Below, in pieces: positions 16,115 to 24,979 of a stretch of 64,000 nt of DNA. Location: the NCBI RefSeq assembly GCF_009709555.1, contig NZ_WJBG01000218.1, positions 45,655 to 109,654 of the forward strand. The letters run 5' to 3'. This stretch comes from Streptomyces blattellae. Lineage in GTDB: Bacteria; Actinomycetota; Actinomycetes; Streptomycetales; Streptomycetaceae. The notes under the pieces are model-generated. The model worked only from the letters and a program-made list of their open reading frames with translations. It had not been told where the DNA came from and searched no databases. A program made the translations under genes and the position numbers. Within the stretch, counting starts at the first letter, position 1. Every line of letters begins with the position of its first letter.

Positions 16115-17641
16115 CTATTGCGGGTCTCCGGGCCTCGGCCCCTTCATCACGTCGCCGACCGTCGTCTCCTCGTGCCGTCCGAGACGGCTGTGGGAACGGC
16201 CGTAGAGGAAGTACACGACGAAGCCGACGGCCATCCACCCGGCGAAACGGACCCAGGTCTCGGCGGGCAGGTTGAGCATCAGCCACAGCGACGCGCACAC
16301 GGACAGGATCGGGATGAACGGCACCCATGGGGTGCGGAACGCCCGGTGCAGATCGGGGCGGCTGCGACGGAGGATGATCACGCCGATCGCGACGACCACG
16401 AAGGCGAACAGCGTGCCGATGTTGACCAGCTCCGCGAGTTCGCTGAGGGGGGTGAAGCCGGCGAGGATCGCGATGAGCACGCCGAGCAGGATGGTCGGCC
16501 GGTGCGGGGTCCTGAACCTCGGATGGACGTGGGAGAAGAAGCGCGGCAGGAGCCCGTCACGGCTCATCGCGAAGAAGACCCGGGTCTGACCGAGGAGCAG
16601 GATCATGCAGACCGTCGTCAGGCCGACCGCGGCACCGAAGCTGATGAAGCCCGCGAACCAGGGATGCCCGGTGGCCTTGAAGGCGTCGGCCAGCGGGGCG
16701 GTGATGGACAGGTCGGTGTAGTTCTGCATGCCGGTCACGACGATCGACACGGCGACATACAGGGTGGTACAGATCAAGAGCGAGCCGAGGATGCCTCGGG
16801 GCATGTCACGCTGCGGGTTCTTGGTCTCCTCGGCGGCCGTGGCGACGACGTCGAAGCCGATGAAGGCGAAGAAGACGACGGAGGCGGCGGTGAAGATGCC
16901 CATCACGCCGAAGTTGGAGGGCGCCCAGCCGAACATCAGCTGGATGAGCGGGGCTTGCAGGTTGTCCCCCGCCTCCACGGCCTGCGCCTTCGGGATGAAC
17001 GGGTCGTAGTTGTCGCCGTCGATGAAGAAGGCGCCCGCGATGATCACGGTCAGCACCACCGTCACCTTGACGGCGACGACGAGCGAGGTGACCCGCGCGG
17101 AGAGCTTGGTGCCGACCACGAGGATGGCGGTGAGCAGCAGGACGAGCGCGGCGGCGAGGATGTCGAAGCCGAAGCCGTCGGCGCCGTCTCTGGTGCCGAG
17201 CGCCTCGGGCAGCTCCCAGCCCGCGTTGTCCATCAGCGAGGCGATGTAGCCGGACCAGCCGACGGCCACCACCGCCGTGCCGAGCGCGAACTCCAGGACC
17301 AGGTCCCAGCCGATGATCCAGGCGGGCAGTTCACCGAGAGAGGCGTACGAGAACGTGTACGCGGAGCCTGCGACCGGGACCGTGGAGGCGAACTCGGCGT
17401 AGCAGAGCGCGGCGAGCGCGCAGACGACGCCGGCCACGACGAAGGCCAGCGCCACGGCCGGACCGGCGTTGTTCCTGGCGACCGTGCCGGTGAGGACGAA
17501 GATGCCGGTGCCGATGATGACACCGACGCCGAACACCGTCAGATCGAGCGCGGACAGGGATTTCTTGAGCGCGTGCTCGGGCTCCTCGGTATCGAGGATG
17601 GACTGCTCGACCTTCTTCGTCCTGAAGAGGGTGCTGCTCAC
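16115..17641 (-). CDS. APC-superfamily cationic amino-acid permease
   Basis: A 508-residue inner-membrane transporter with 12 or more predicted helices. The first helix contains VFGVGVIIGTGIFVLTG, the Gly-rich unwound substrate site of APC transporters. FIGFDVVATAAEETKNPQRDMPRGI is the conserved cytosolic loop signature of the CAT (cationic amino acid) subgroup, and the N-terminus MSSTLFRTKKVEQSI.. is typical of actinobacterial members. GTG at 17641 follows GGGAGGT. Arg/Lys/His uptake is the family expectation, not shown here. It is monocistronic, flanked by hairpins on both sides. Confidence 0.92.
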   Translation of the reverse strand: MSSTLFRTKKVEQSILDTEEPEHALKKSLSALDLTVFGVGVIIGTGIFVLTGTVARNNAGPAVALAFVVAGVVCALAALCYAEFASTVPVAGSAYTFSYASLGELPAWIIGWDLVLEFALGTAVVAVGWSGYIASLMDNAGWELPEALGTRDGADGFGFDILAAALVLLLTAILVVGTKLSARVTSLVVAVKVTVVLTVIIAGAFFIDGDNYDPFIPKAQAVEAGDNLQAPLIQLMFGWAPSNFGVMGIFTAASVVFFAFIGFDVVATAAEETKNPQRDMPRGILGSLLICTTLYVAVSIVVTGMQNYTDLSITAPLADAFKATGHPWFAGFISFGAAVGLTTVCMILLLGQTRVFFAMSRDGLLPRFFSHVHPRFRTPHRPTILLGVLIAILAGFTPLSELAELVNIGTLFAFVVVAIGVIILRRSRPDLHRAFRTPWVPFIPILSVCASLWLMLNLPAETWVRFAGWMAVGFVVYFLYGRSHSRLGRHEETTVGDVMKGPRPGDPQ

Positions 17642-17728
17642 GGGCGTACCTCCCACGCTGTGTCGTCCTCGACATGATCGAGAGGGGGCGTGGTGCGTAT
17701 GCCCCGGCGCAGGTCGTCTCACACGAAT

Positions 17729-17768
17729 GGGCCGGTTTCACCACCCTTGGCGGTGGTGAAACCGGCCC
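17729..17768. terminator. 17-bp perfect stem-loop between dxs and the permease
   Basis: Arms GGGCCGGTTTCACCACC and its exact complement with loop CTTGGC. It lies upstream of the permease start and about 200 bp beyond the dxs stop, so it should end dxs transcripts. The gap 17642-17965 holds this hairpin and the 7-nt tandem repeats, and no gene. Confidence 0.75.
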
Positions 17769-17845
17769 ACTCGGACACGCGGCGGGGCGCTGGGCGCTCC
17801 GTCGGCTGTGTCGACTTCCGGCTCCGCCGCGGGGCCGCGACAGGC

Positions 17846-17872
17846 CGTCGGTCGTCGGTCGTCGGTCGTCGG
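17846..17872. repeat. 7-nt tandem repeat, about four copies
   Basis: CGTCGGT is repeated head to tail almost four times in the non-coding gap after dxs. It is a simple-sequence tract, probably polymorphic. Confidence 0.6.
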
Positions 17873-17965
17873 CACCACCGTGGCTGGTCGCTGCTGCTCG
17901 CTCCCCCATCGCGGCGCAGCCGCATATGGACCCAGCCGGCGGAGCGCCCAGCGGCCCGGCCCCGC

Positions 17966-19885
17966 TCAGTCGCGCGCGGGTTCCACCGTGGCCTCCGGAC
18001 GGTCGAACCGGCCGTCCAGCTTGGAGACCAGCCCGGTGACCTGGCGGGCGATGTCGGGGGCGGTCAGCCCGATCTCGGCCATGACCTCCGTGCGGGAGGC
18101 GTGGTCGAGGAAGCGCGGCGGGATGCCGAAGTCACGCAGCGGGACATCGACGCCGGCGTCGCGCAGGGTCTGGGCGATCGCCGAGCCGACGCCGCCGACG
18201 CGGGAGTTGTCCTCGACGGTGACGACCACGCGGTGCCGCTCCGCGAGGGGGGCCATGGCCTCGTCGACCGGCTTGACCCAGCGCGGGTCGACGACGGTCG
18301 TGGAGATGCCCTGCTGGTCGAGCAGGGCGGCGATGTCCAGGCACATCGGCGCCAGGGCGCCCACCGAGACCAGGAGCACGTCCGGCGTGTCGGTCCGCGG
18401 CTCGCGCAGCACGTCCATGCCGCCGACGCGGCCCACCGCGGGTACGGCGGGGCCGACGGCGCCCTTCGAGAAGCGGACCACGGTCGGCGCGTCGGTCACG
18501 TCGACGGCTTCGCGCAGCTGGGCGCGGACCTGGTCGGCGTCGCGCGGGGCGGCCAGCCGCAGGCCGGGGACGACCTGGAGGATCGACATGTCCCACATGC
18601 CGTTGTGGGAGGCACCGTCGGTGCCGGTGACGCCGGCCCGGTCCAGTACGAAAGTCACACCGCACTTGTGGAGGGCGACATCCATCAGGACCTGGTCGAA
18701 GGCACGATTGAGGAATGTGGCGTACACCGCGAACACCGGATGCAGACCGCCCGTGGCCAGGCCCGCCGCGGAGACGGCGCCGTGCTGCTCGGCGATGCCG
18801 ACGTCGTAGATCCGCTCCGGGAAGGTGTCGGCGAACTTCTTGAGGCCGACCGGCTGGAGCATCGCCGCGGTGATCGCCACGATGTCCTCGCGCTCCTTGC
18901 CGAGCCGCACCATCTCCTCACCGAAGACGGAGGTCCAGTCGGCGCCCGACGCCTTGACCGGCAGTCCCGTGTCGGGGTGGATGGGGCCGATGCCGTGGAA
19001 GCGGTCGGCCTCGTCCTGGAGGGCGGGCTGGTAGCCGCGGCCCTTTTCGGTGAGGCAGTGCACGATGACCGGGCCGCCGAAGCGCTTGGCGCGGGCCAGC
19101 GCGGACTCCAGGGCCTCGATGTCGTGGCCGTCGATCGGGCCGACGTACTTCAGGCCGAGGTCCTCGAACATGCCCTGGGGCGCGATGAAGTCCTTCAGGC
19201 CCTTCTTGGCGCCGTGGAGGGTCTCGTAGAGCGGCTTGCCGACGACGGGTGTGCGGTCGAGGATCTCTTTCGTCCGGGTGAGGAAGCGCTCGTACCCGTC
19301 GGTCGTCCGCAACGTGGCCAGGTGGTTGGCGAGACCGCCGATGGTGGGGGCGTACGACCGCTCGTTGTCGTTGACGACGATGACGAGCGGGCGGTCCTTG
19401 GCCTCGGCGATGTTGTTCAGCGCCTCCCAGGCCATGCCGCCGGTGAGGGCGCCGTCACCGATCACGGCGACCACGTGGTCGTCGCGTTTGCGGATCTGGT
19501 TCGCCTTCGCGAGGCCGTCGGCCCAGCCGAGCACCGTGGAGGCGTGCGAGTTCTCGATGACGTCGTGCTCGGACTCGGCCTGCGAGGGGTATCCGGACAG
19601 GCCGCCCTTCATCTTCAGCCTGCTGAAGTCCTGGCGGCCGGTGAGCAGTTTGTGCACATAGGACTGGTGGCCGGTGTCCCAGAGCACCTTGTCCTTGGGT
19701 GAGTCGAAGACCCGGTGCAGGGCGATGGTGAGCTCGACCACGCCGAGGTTCGGGCCGAGGTGGCCGCCGGTCTTGGAGACGGCCTCGACCAGGAAGGTCC
19801 GGATCTCCTCTGCCAGCTGGTCCAGCTGCTCCAGGCTGAGCCGGTCCAGATCGCGCGGTCCCCTGATGCGGGTCAGCAGCGGCAC
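17966..19885 (-). CDS. dxs: 1-deoxy-D-xylulose-5-phosphate synthase
   Basis: ThDP-dependent first enzyme of the MEP isoprenoid pathway, condensing pyruvate and glyceraldehyde 3-phosphate. The 639-residue protein has WDTGHQSYVHKLLTGR (about 70-85), the ThDP/Mg motif GDGALTGGMAWEALNNIAEAKD (about 146-167), the transketolase-like central block FAVYATFLNRAFDQVLMDVALHK and the C-terminal domain. The GTG at 19885 follows AAGGAGG. A 10-bp hairpin lies about 60 nt upstream of the start. The gene is separate from the xyl operon behind it. Confidence 0.97.
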   Translation of the reverse strand: MPLLTRIRGPRDLDRLSLEQLDQLAEEIRTFLVEAVSKTGGHLGPNLGVVELTIALHRVFDSPKDKVLWDTGHQSYVHKLLTGRQDFSRLKMKGGLSGYPSQAESEHDVIENSHASTVLGWADGLAKANQIRKRDDHVVAVIGDGALTGGMAWEALNNIAEAKDRPLVIVVNDNERSYAPTIGGLANHLATLRTTDGYERFLTRTKEILDRTPVVGKPLYETLHGAKKGLKDFIAPQGMFEDLGLKYVGPIDGHDIEALESALARAKRFGGPVIVHCLTEKGRGYQPALQDEADRFHGIGPIHPDTGLPVKASGADWTSVFGEEMVRLGKEREDIVAITAAMLQPVGLKKFADTFPERIYDVGIAEQHGAVSAAGLATGGLHPVFAVYATFLNRAFDQVLMDVALHKCGVTFVLDRAGVTGTDGASHNGMWDMSILQVVPGLRLAAPRDADQVRAQLREAVDVTDAPTVVRFSKGAVGPAVPAVGRVGGMDVLREPRTDTPDVLLVSVGALAPMCLDIAALLDQQGISTTVVDPRWVKPVDEAMAPLAERHRVVVTVEDNSRVGGVGSAIAQTLRDAGVDVPLRDFGIPPRFLDHASRTEVMAEIGLTAPDIARQVTGLVSKLDGRFDRPEATVEPARD

Positions 19886-19944
19886 CCGTGCCTCCTTGCA
19901 GTAGAGCTGATCGAGCTGTTGCCGGGCTTGTCGAGTCTAATGTT

Positions 19945-19971
19945 CCGCCCGGGCGGTCGATGCCCGGGCGG
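19945..19971. promoter_or_regulatory. Stem-loop in the dxs upstream region
   Basis: CCGCCCGGGC / GCCCGGGCGG, 10 bp, loop GGTCGAT, centred about 73 nt before the dxs start. It may be a second terminator for xylH or a 5' leader hairpin on the dxs transcript; the sequence does not decide. Confidence 0.45.
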
Positions 19972-20030
19972 TGCGTCGTACCTCACGCGATCGGCTGTAC
20001 CCAAGTTGTGGCGTTCCTACGACAAGACTG

Positions 20031-20058
20031 TGCCCGGCATCTCCATTGATGCCGGGCA
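20031..20058. terminator. Terminator of the xylFGH operon
   Basis: TGCCCGGCATC / GATGCCGGGCA, 11-bp stem, 6-nt loop, 30 bp beyond the xylH stop. A T-run (20065-20069) is on the plus-strand side. Confidence 0.7.
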
Positions 20059-20088
20059 ACAGGTCTTTTTCTGACGCGCTGTACGCGG

Positions 20089-21384
20089 CTATGCGCGACC
20101 GGCGGTCTTCTGCGTCCGGCGGGTGATCGAGTCGATGACCACCGTGGTCAGCAGAACACCCGCGGTGATCATGTACTTCACCGGTTCGGCGATGGACTCC
20201 AACTGCAGCCCGTACTGGATCGACACGATCACCAGCACACCCAGCAGCGCGTTCCACGTACGCCCACGCCCGCCGAACAGCGACGTACCGCCGATGACCG
20301 CCGCGGCGATCGCGTTCATCAGCAGATCACCGGTACCGGCGCTCTGGTTGGCGGACGCGATCTTCGAGGCCAGGAACAGACCGCCGATGGCCGCGAACCC
20401 ACCGGAGATCGCGAACACGGAGATCCGTACGGCGGTGACGTTGATGCCCGCGCGGCGGGACGCCTCGACGCTGCCGCCGAGGGCGAACACCTTGCGGCCG
20501 TACGAGGTGCGGCGCAGCACGAAGTCGGTCAGCACCAGGAAGAAGAGGAAGATCACCGTGGCCAGCGGCAGGCCCTTGTACTGGTTGTACATGACCGCCG
20601 CGGAGAAGGCGACGACGGCGAGCAGCACGGTCCGCAGGATCGTGTCGCTCAGCGGCCGGGACGGGACGCCCGCGGCCTCCCGGCGCCGGTTGCCCAGGAA
20701 CGACGTGATGAAGAAGACGGCGACGACCACGGCCGCGAGGCCGTACGCGGCGGCCACGTCGGAGAAGAAGTACGTGGTCAGATTGCCGATGAAGCCGTCG
20801 CTGTCGAGGTTGATCGTGCCGTTCTCGCCCAGCGTCTGCAGCATGAAGCCCAGCCAGAACAGCAGACCCGCCAGGGTCACGGCGAAGGCGGGGGCACCCA
20901 GCACCGCGAAGAAGAAGCCGTGCAACGCGCCGATGGCCGCGCCGGCGGCGACGGCGAAGAGCACCGCGACCCACTCGGGCCAGCCCTGGTTGACGGCGAG
21001 GACGGCCGCGATGGCGCTGGCCGCGCCGCTGACCGAGCCGACCGACAGGTCGATCTCGCCGAGCAGCAGCACGAAGACGATGCCGACGGAGATCATGCCC
21101 GTGCCGACCATCGTGACGGTGATGTCGCTGATGTTCTGCGCGGACAGGAACGCCGAGTTGAGGGACTGGAAGACGACACAGATGGCGACCAGGCCGACGA
21201 TGACCGGCAGGGAGCCCAGCTCGCCCGCCTTCATCTTGCGCTTGAACTCGCCGAGGTAGCCGGTGAGGCCGCGCTCGCGTACCAGGAGCCGCGGGTCGAC
21301 CGCGGTCACCGCGGCCGCGGCGGCCTCGGGGTTCTCGACGGCGTGCGCGTCCTGCGGGGACGTGGAGGTCTTGTCGATGCTCAC
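20089..21384 (-). CDS. xylH: Xylose-type sugar ABC transporter permease
   Basis: A 431-residue RbsC/XylH-family permease (BPD_transp_2) with about ten helices. The N-terminal 50 residues are a cytosolic Ala-rich extension. Family blocks include GTGMISVGIVFVLLLGEIDLSVGSVSG, ALHGFFFAVLGAPAFAVTLAGL, and FALGGSVEASRRAGINVTAVRISVFAISG. GTG at 21384 overlaps the xylG stop by 4 bp (GTGA) and follows GGGAGG. The set xylF-xylG-xylH next to rok7B7 matches the S. coelicolor xylose transporter locus from memory. Confidence 0.9.
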   Translation of the reverse strand: MSIDKTSTSPQDAHAVENPEAAAAAVTAVDPRLLVRERGLTGYLGEFKRKMKAGELGSLPVIVGLVAICVVFQSLNSAFLSAQNISDITVTMVGTGMISVGIVFVLLLGEIDLSVGSVSGAASAIAAVLAVNQGWPEWVAVLFAVAAGAAIGALHGFFFAVLGAPAFAVTLAGLLFWLGFMLQTLGENGTINLDSDGFIGNLTTYFFSDVAAAYGLAAVVVAVFFITSFLGNRRREAAGVPSRPLSDTILRTVLLAVVAFSAAVMYNQYKGLPLATVIFLFFLVLTDFVLRRTSYGRKVFALGGSVEASRRAGINVTAVRISVFAISGGFAAIGGLFLASKIASANQSAGTGDLLMNAIAAAVIGGTSLFGGRGRTWNALLGVLVIVSIQYGLQLESIAEPVKYMITAGVLLTTVVIDSITRRTQKTAGRA

Positions 21385-22163
21385 TGGGAAACCTCCCCGT
21401 TCGTGCGCGCCGCACGGCGGGTCACGGCATTGTCGGTGGCGCCGGTGATGGCGGAGATGATCTCCTCCTGCGAGGTCGTCTTGACCTCGAAGACACCGTT
21501 GTTCTGGCCCAGGCGCAGCACCGCGACCTTGTCGGCCACGGCCTTCACATCGGCCATGTTGTGGCTGATGAGGATGACCGCGTGGCCGCGCTCGCGCAGC
21601 CGCTCGACCAGGTCGAGGACCTGGGCGGTCTGCTCGACACCGAGGGCCGCGGTGGGCTCGTCGAGGATGACCAGCTGGGGCTCTCCGAGCATGGACCGGG
21701 CGATGGCCACGGTCTGGCGCTGGCCGCCGGAGAGCGAGGCGATCGGGATGCGGACGCTGGGGATGCGGATGGAAAGCGTCTTCAGCAGTTCCTGCGAGCG
21801 GCGCTCCATCTCGACCTCGTCGAGGACGCCCCACTTCTTCAGCTCACGGCCGAGGAACAGGTTGCCGACGACGTCGATGTTGTCGCACAGCGCCAGGTCC
21901 TGGTACACCGTCGCGATGCCGAGGGCCTGGGCGTCGTGCGGCCGGTTGATCGACACGGCCTTGCCTTCCCATTCGATGACGCCCTCATCGATGGGGTGCA
22001 CGCCGGCGATCGTCTTGACCAGCGTGGACTTTCCGGCGCCGTTGTCGCCGACCAGGGCGACCACCTCACCGGCGTGGACCTCAAGCTCTACGTCGGTGAG
22101 CGCCTGGACGGCACCGAACCGCTTGGAGACCCCGCGCAACGCCAGCACGGGCGTAGCGGACAC
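21381..22163 (-). CDS. xylG: Xylose-type sugar ABC transporter ATPase (single domain)
   Basis: A 260-residue nucleotide-binding protein. Walker A GDNGAGKST, signature LSGGQRQ, Walker B LVILDEPTAALG and the switch His in LISHNMADV are all present. Unlike E. coli XylG it carries one ABC domain instead of two. GTG at 22163 is preferred because AAGGAG lies 9 nt upstream; an ATG at 22172 sits directly on that site with no spacing. It is preceded by two strong hairpins that separate it from xylF, and overlaps xylH by 4 bp. Confidence 0.92.
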   Translation of the reverse strand: MSATPVLALRGVSKRFGAVQALTDVELEVHAGEVVALVGDNGAGKSTLVKTIAGVHPIDEGVIEWEGKAVSINRPHDAQALGIATVYQDLALCDNIDVVGNLFLGRELKKWGVLDEVEMERRSQELLKTLSIRIPSVRIPIASLSGGQRQTVAIARSMLGEPQLVILDEPTAALGVEQTAQVLDLVERLRERGHAVILISHNMADVKAVADKVAVLRLGQNNGVFEVKTTSQEEIISAITGATDNAVTRRAARTNGEVSQ

Positions 22164-22232
22164 GTGAACCATCTCCTTCGCCGCCTGACCCGGCGGGAGG
22201 TTATGCAGAAAAAGACTGGGGGGATGTTCCGT

Positions 22233-22280
22233 CCGGCGCCCCGCACGAGCTTGCGGGGCTGTGTGTACGCGGGGCGCCGG
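22233..22280. promoter_or_regulatory. Intercistronic hairpin 2 between xylF and xylG, with competing inner fold
   Basis: CCGGCGCCCCGC (22233-22244) pairs perfectly with GCGGGGCGCCGG (22269-22280). The inner part CCCCGC (22239-22244) can instead pair with GCGGGG at 22253-22258, so two mutually exclusive structures are possible, about 70 nt before the xylG start. Confidence 0.55.
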
Positions 22281-22309
22281 AGGAGCCTGGAGCGCGACGG
22301 TCCCGGTCG

Positions 22310-22339
22310 GGGAGTCCGGGAGAGGATTCCCGGACTCCC
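22310..22339. promoter_or_regulatory. Intercistronic hairpin 1 just after xylF
   Basis: GGGAGTCCGGGA / TCCCGGACTCCC, 12-bp perfect stem, 6-nt loop, 26 bp after the xylF stop. It probably works as a partial terminator or 3'-end stabiliser so that binding protein exceeds permease and ATPase, as known for other binding-protein operons. Confidence 0.6.
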
Positions 22340-22365
22340 GTACGTTCACCGGGACGTGCGGCTGA

Positions 22366-23475
22366 TCAGTTCAGACCGATCTTGTCGCAGGCCGACTTGT
22401 ACTTGCTGGTGCAGATCTCGTCGACCGTGTAGACGCCGTCCTTGATGACGGTGTCGTTGATGTTGTCCTGGGTCAGCGAGGAGACGTCGACCAGGACCGA
22501 CGGAACGTCCTTGGCGCTGCCGCTGTCGACCTTGTCGGAGGCGATGGAGTCCAGGGACTCACCCTTGGCGAGCGCGACGGCCATCTCGGCGGCGGCGTTG
22601 GCCTCGGGGGCGTACGGCTTGTAGACGCTCATGTACTGCTCACCGGTGACGATGCGCTGCACCGCGGCGAGTTCGGCGTCCTGGCCGGTGACGGGGACGT
22701 CGATGCCGGCGGCCTTCAGGGCGGTGATGATGCCGCCCGCCATGCCGTCGTTGGCGGAGTAGACGCCGATGATGTTGTCCGCGCCGAGCGCCGAGATCGC
22801 CGACTCCATGTTGGCGTTGGCGTTGTCCGGCGACCACTCCTTGGTGTCGTACTCCTTGCCGATGTTCACCTTGCCGTCGAGGACGGAGTGCGCGCCCTCC
22901 TTGAACTGGGCGGCGTTCGGGTCGGTGACCGAGCCGTTCATCATGACGATCTCGCCGTCCTTGGCGTTGTCGCCCAGCGCGGTGAGCAGGGCCTCGCCCT
23001 GGGTCTTGCCGACCGCCACGTTGTCGAAGGACGTGTAGGCGCTGATCGGGCCCTCGGCGAGGCGGTCGTAGGCGACGACCTCGATGCCGGCGTCCACGGC
23101 CTTCTGCACGGAGTTCTGGATGGCCTTGGCGTCCACGGCGTCCAGGATCAGCACGTCCACCTTGTTGGTGATCATCGTGTCGACCTGCTGCGCCTGGAGG
23201 TTGGCGTCCTGGCGGGCGTTGTTGTACTGGATCTCCGCCTTGTTGTCCGTCAGCTCCCCGATCCTCTTCTCGATCAAGGGGCGGTCGAACTTCTCGTACC
23301 GCGCGGTCTTGTTCTCCGGAAGCAGGAGACCGACCTTGATGTCGTCGCCCTTGGCGGCGCTACCGGTGGAGTCGCTGCCACCGTCGGCCTCTTCCGCGCT
23401 GCCACAGGCGGCGAGGGAAACAGCCATCGCACCTGCGGCGACGGCAACGGCGGCACGACGCATACGCGTGTTCAC
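22366..23475 (-). CDS. xylF: Xylose-type periplasmic-binding lipoprotein
   Basis: A 369-residue sugar-binding lipoprotein (Peripla_BP_4, XylF/ChvE group). Signal peptide with lipobox SLAAC and Cys24. Mature domain starts IKVGLLLPENKTARYEKFDRPLIEKRI; VDVLILDAVDAKAIQNSV, EVVAYDRLAEGPISAYTSFDNVAVG and the C-terminal ELAAVQRIVTGEQYMSVYKPYAPEA are typical of XylF. GTG at 23475 follows GGGAGG. First gene of a minus-strand operon with xylG and xylH; xylose specificity rests on family likeness and synteny. Confidence 0.92.
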   Translation of the reverse strand: MNTRMRRAAVAVAAGAMAVSLAACGSAEEADGGSDSTGSAAKGDDIKVGLLLPENKTARYEKFDRPLIEKRIGELTDNKAEIQYNNARQDANLQAQQVDTMITNKVDVLILDAVDAKAIQNSVQKAVDAGIEVVAYDRLAEGPISAYTSFDNVAVGKTQGEALLTALGDNAKDGEIVMMNGSVTDPNAAQFKEGAHSVLDGKVNIGKEYDTKEWSPDNANANMESAISALGADNIIGVYSANDGMAGGIITALKAAGIDVPVTGQDAELAAVQRIVTGEQYMSVYKPYAPEANAAAEMAVALAKGESLDSIASDKVDSGSAKDVPSVLVDVSSLTQDNINDTVIKDGVYTVDEICTSKYKSACDKIGLN

Positions 23476-23525
23476 TTCAGAAACCTCCCTGACGAGGCCG
23501 CGTCACTGCGGCCGAGGTGGCTGGA

Positions 23526-23588
23526 AGTCAACTCGGCCGCACGTGCGACGTCAAGAAGTAAATCCTTAACGGGTTGGCAACGGTGCCA
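23526..23588 (-). promoter_or_regulatory. Candidate xylFGH promoter and upstream dyad
   Basis: On the minus strand TTGACG (23549-23554), a 17-nt spacer and TTGACT (23526-23531) form a plausible promoter about 50 nt before xylF. A perfect dyad TGGCA-ACGG-TGCCA at 23575-23588 lies just upstream and is a candidate Rok7B7 or other operator. Inference. Confidence 0.4.
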
Positions 23589-23596
23589 TGCGTTCT

Positions 23597-24796
23597 CTAA
23601 GTGAAGGCAGGGGCAACGGCGGTCAGCGAGCCGTCCAAGAGGGTCGAATCCCCCATCTCGCTGAGGGCCAGCGCAAGGGCCCCGAGGACCTCCGCACGAC
23701 CGCCGAGTGCGCCCGGCAACACCGAGAGCTGCCGTGCGGCACTGGGGATCGCATACCGGCCGACCGACTCCCTGACGGGCCCGAGCACCAGCTCACCGGC
23801 CTCGGCGAGATCACCGCCGAGGACCACTCGGCTCGGGTTGAGCAGATTGCAGATATTGGCCACTCCACTGCCGATGTGACGGCCGACGTCGGCGATCACC
23901 CGACGGCAGCCCGGGTCTCCGTCCCGCGCCAGCCGCACGACGCCTTCCATGGTCAGGCCGGTGCCGTGGCTGGACCGGAGCAGCGGGAGCACATAGCGCG
24001 CGGCCGTGAAGGTCTCCAGGCAGCCCCGGTTGCCGCAGCGGCAGACGGGGCCGGATTCATCCAGAGTAATATGTCCTATTTCCCCCGCCGTGCCACCCGG
24101 GCCGCGGTAGATCTTGCCGTTGATGACCAGGCCCGCGCCGACACCGCTGGCGACCTTGATGTACGCCAGGTCCTTCGCGCCGCGGCCACTGCCCCAGACC
24201 ATCTCGCCGAGAGCGGCCAGATTGGCGTCGTTGTCGACGTGGACAGGCACGCCGAGCCGCCCCCGCAGCTCCTCGGCGGGCTTGGTGCCGGTCCAGCCCG
24301 GCAGGATCGCGGTGGAGCCCAGGGTGCCCGACTCGACGTCGATCGGACCCGGTACCCCCAGGCCCACGCCCGCGACCTTGGAACGGTCCACCCCGGTCGC
24401 CGCGATCAGCCGGCTGACCAGCACTTCCGCCCGGTCGAAGCTCTGCGTGGCGGAGGCGTCCACGTCGAGCGGCTCGGCCTCCTCGGCCAGCACCTGATGG
24501 GCGAGATTCCCGACCGCTACGCGCAGGTGCGTATGCCCGAAGTCCACGCCGATCACGATGCCGGCGTCCCCGCTCAGGGAGACGCTGCGGGCTCTGCGAC
24601 CGCCCGCCGAGGTGGGCGTGACCTCGACCGTTCCGCCGTCCTTGAGCTCTCGAACGATGTTGGAGACCGTCGCCGCGGACAGGCCGGTCGTCCTCGCGAT
24701 CTCCGCCTGGGTGAGCGAGCCCGCCAGCCGTACGGCACGGACGACCCGCTCCAGGTTGGCTCGGTGCAGCGACGACTGCGACCCCGGAGTCTCCAC
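23597..24796 (-). CDS. rok7B7: ROK-family transcriptional regulator Rok7B7
   Basis: A 399-residue ROK repressor/activator. An N-terminal winged HTH (TQAEIARTTGLSAATVSNIVREL, about 29-51) precedes the sugar-kinase-like domain: phosphate-1 motif VIGVDFGHTHLRVAVGN, GVGLGVPGPIDVESG, and the ROK zinc signature CRCGNRGCLETF with a preceding GEIGHIT. The ATP-site is degenerate as in other ROK regulators. Adjacent to xylFGH on the same strand. In S. coelicolor this gene controls the xylose operon, carbon catabolite repression and antibiotic production; identification here is by architecture and synteny. GTG at 24796 is set by AGGAGGT. Confidence 0.88.
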   Translation of the reverse strand: METPGSQSSLHRANLERVVRAVRLAGSLTQAEIARTTGLSAATVSNIVRELKDGGTVEVTPTSAGGRRARSVSLSGDAGIVIGVDFGHTHLRVAVGNLAHQVLAEEAEPLDVDASATQSFDRAEVLVSRLIAATGVDRSKVAGVGLGVPGPIDVESGTLGSTAILPGWTGTKPAEELRGRLGVPVHVDNDANLAALGEMVWGSGRGAKDLAYIKVASGVGAGLVINGKIYRGPGGTAGEIGHITLDESGPVCRCGNRGCLETFTAARYVLPLLRSSHGTGLTMEGVVRLARDGDPGCRRVIADVGRHIGSGVANICNLLNPSRVVLGGDLAEAGELVLGPVRESVGRYAIPSAARQLSVLPGALGGRAEVLGALALALSEMGDSTLLDGSLTAVAPAFT

Positions 24797-24924
24797 GACG
24801 ACCTCCTGCGCACGGGACCGCTTCAATGGGGCCCCGTCTATGTCCAACTAGTGAACTCTAAGCTGAGCCGTTCGGGTTGCCTCCCGTCAAGAGGTTGAAC
24901 CGGATCCGAGGTTCCGTACGCACA

Positions 24925-24961
24925 GAGCGCACCGCTCCCAAGGATCGGGAGCGGTGCGCTC
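24925..24961. terminator. 15-bp stem terminator of the 25-28 kb sugar ABC operon
   Basis: GAGCGCACCGCTCCC and its exact complement with a 7-nt loop, 18 bp beyond the last permease stop and 130 bp upstream of rok7B7. Confidence 0.8.
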
Positions 24962-24979
24962 ATTCGTGGTTTCCGGGCG

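Noticed and set aside
17846..17872. CGTCGGT tandem units considered as a CRISPR array
   Set aside because: Units are 7 nt with no spacers and there are no cas genes.
17690..19702. A 670-residue plus-strand frame opposite dxs
   Set aside because: No recognisable domain, no ribosome-binding site, and it reads through the dxs terminator hairpin; shadow of dxs.
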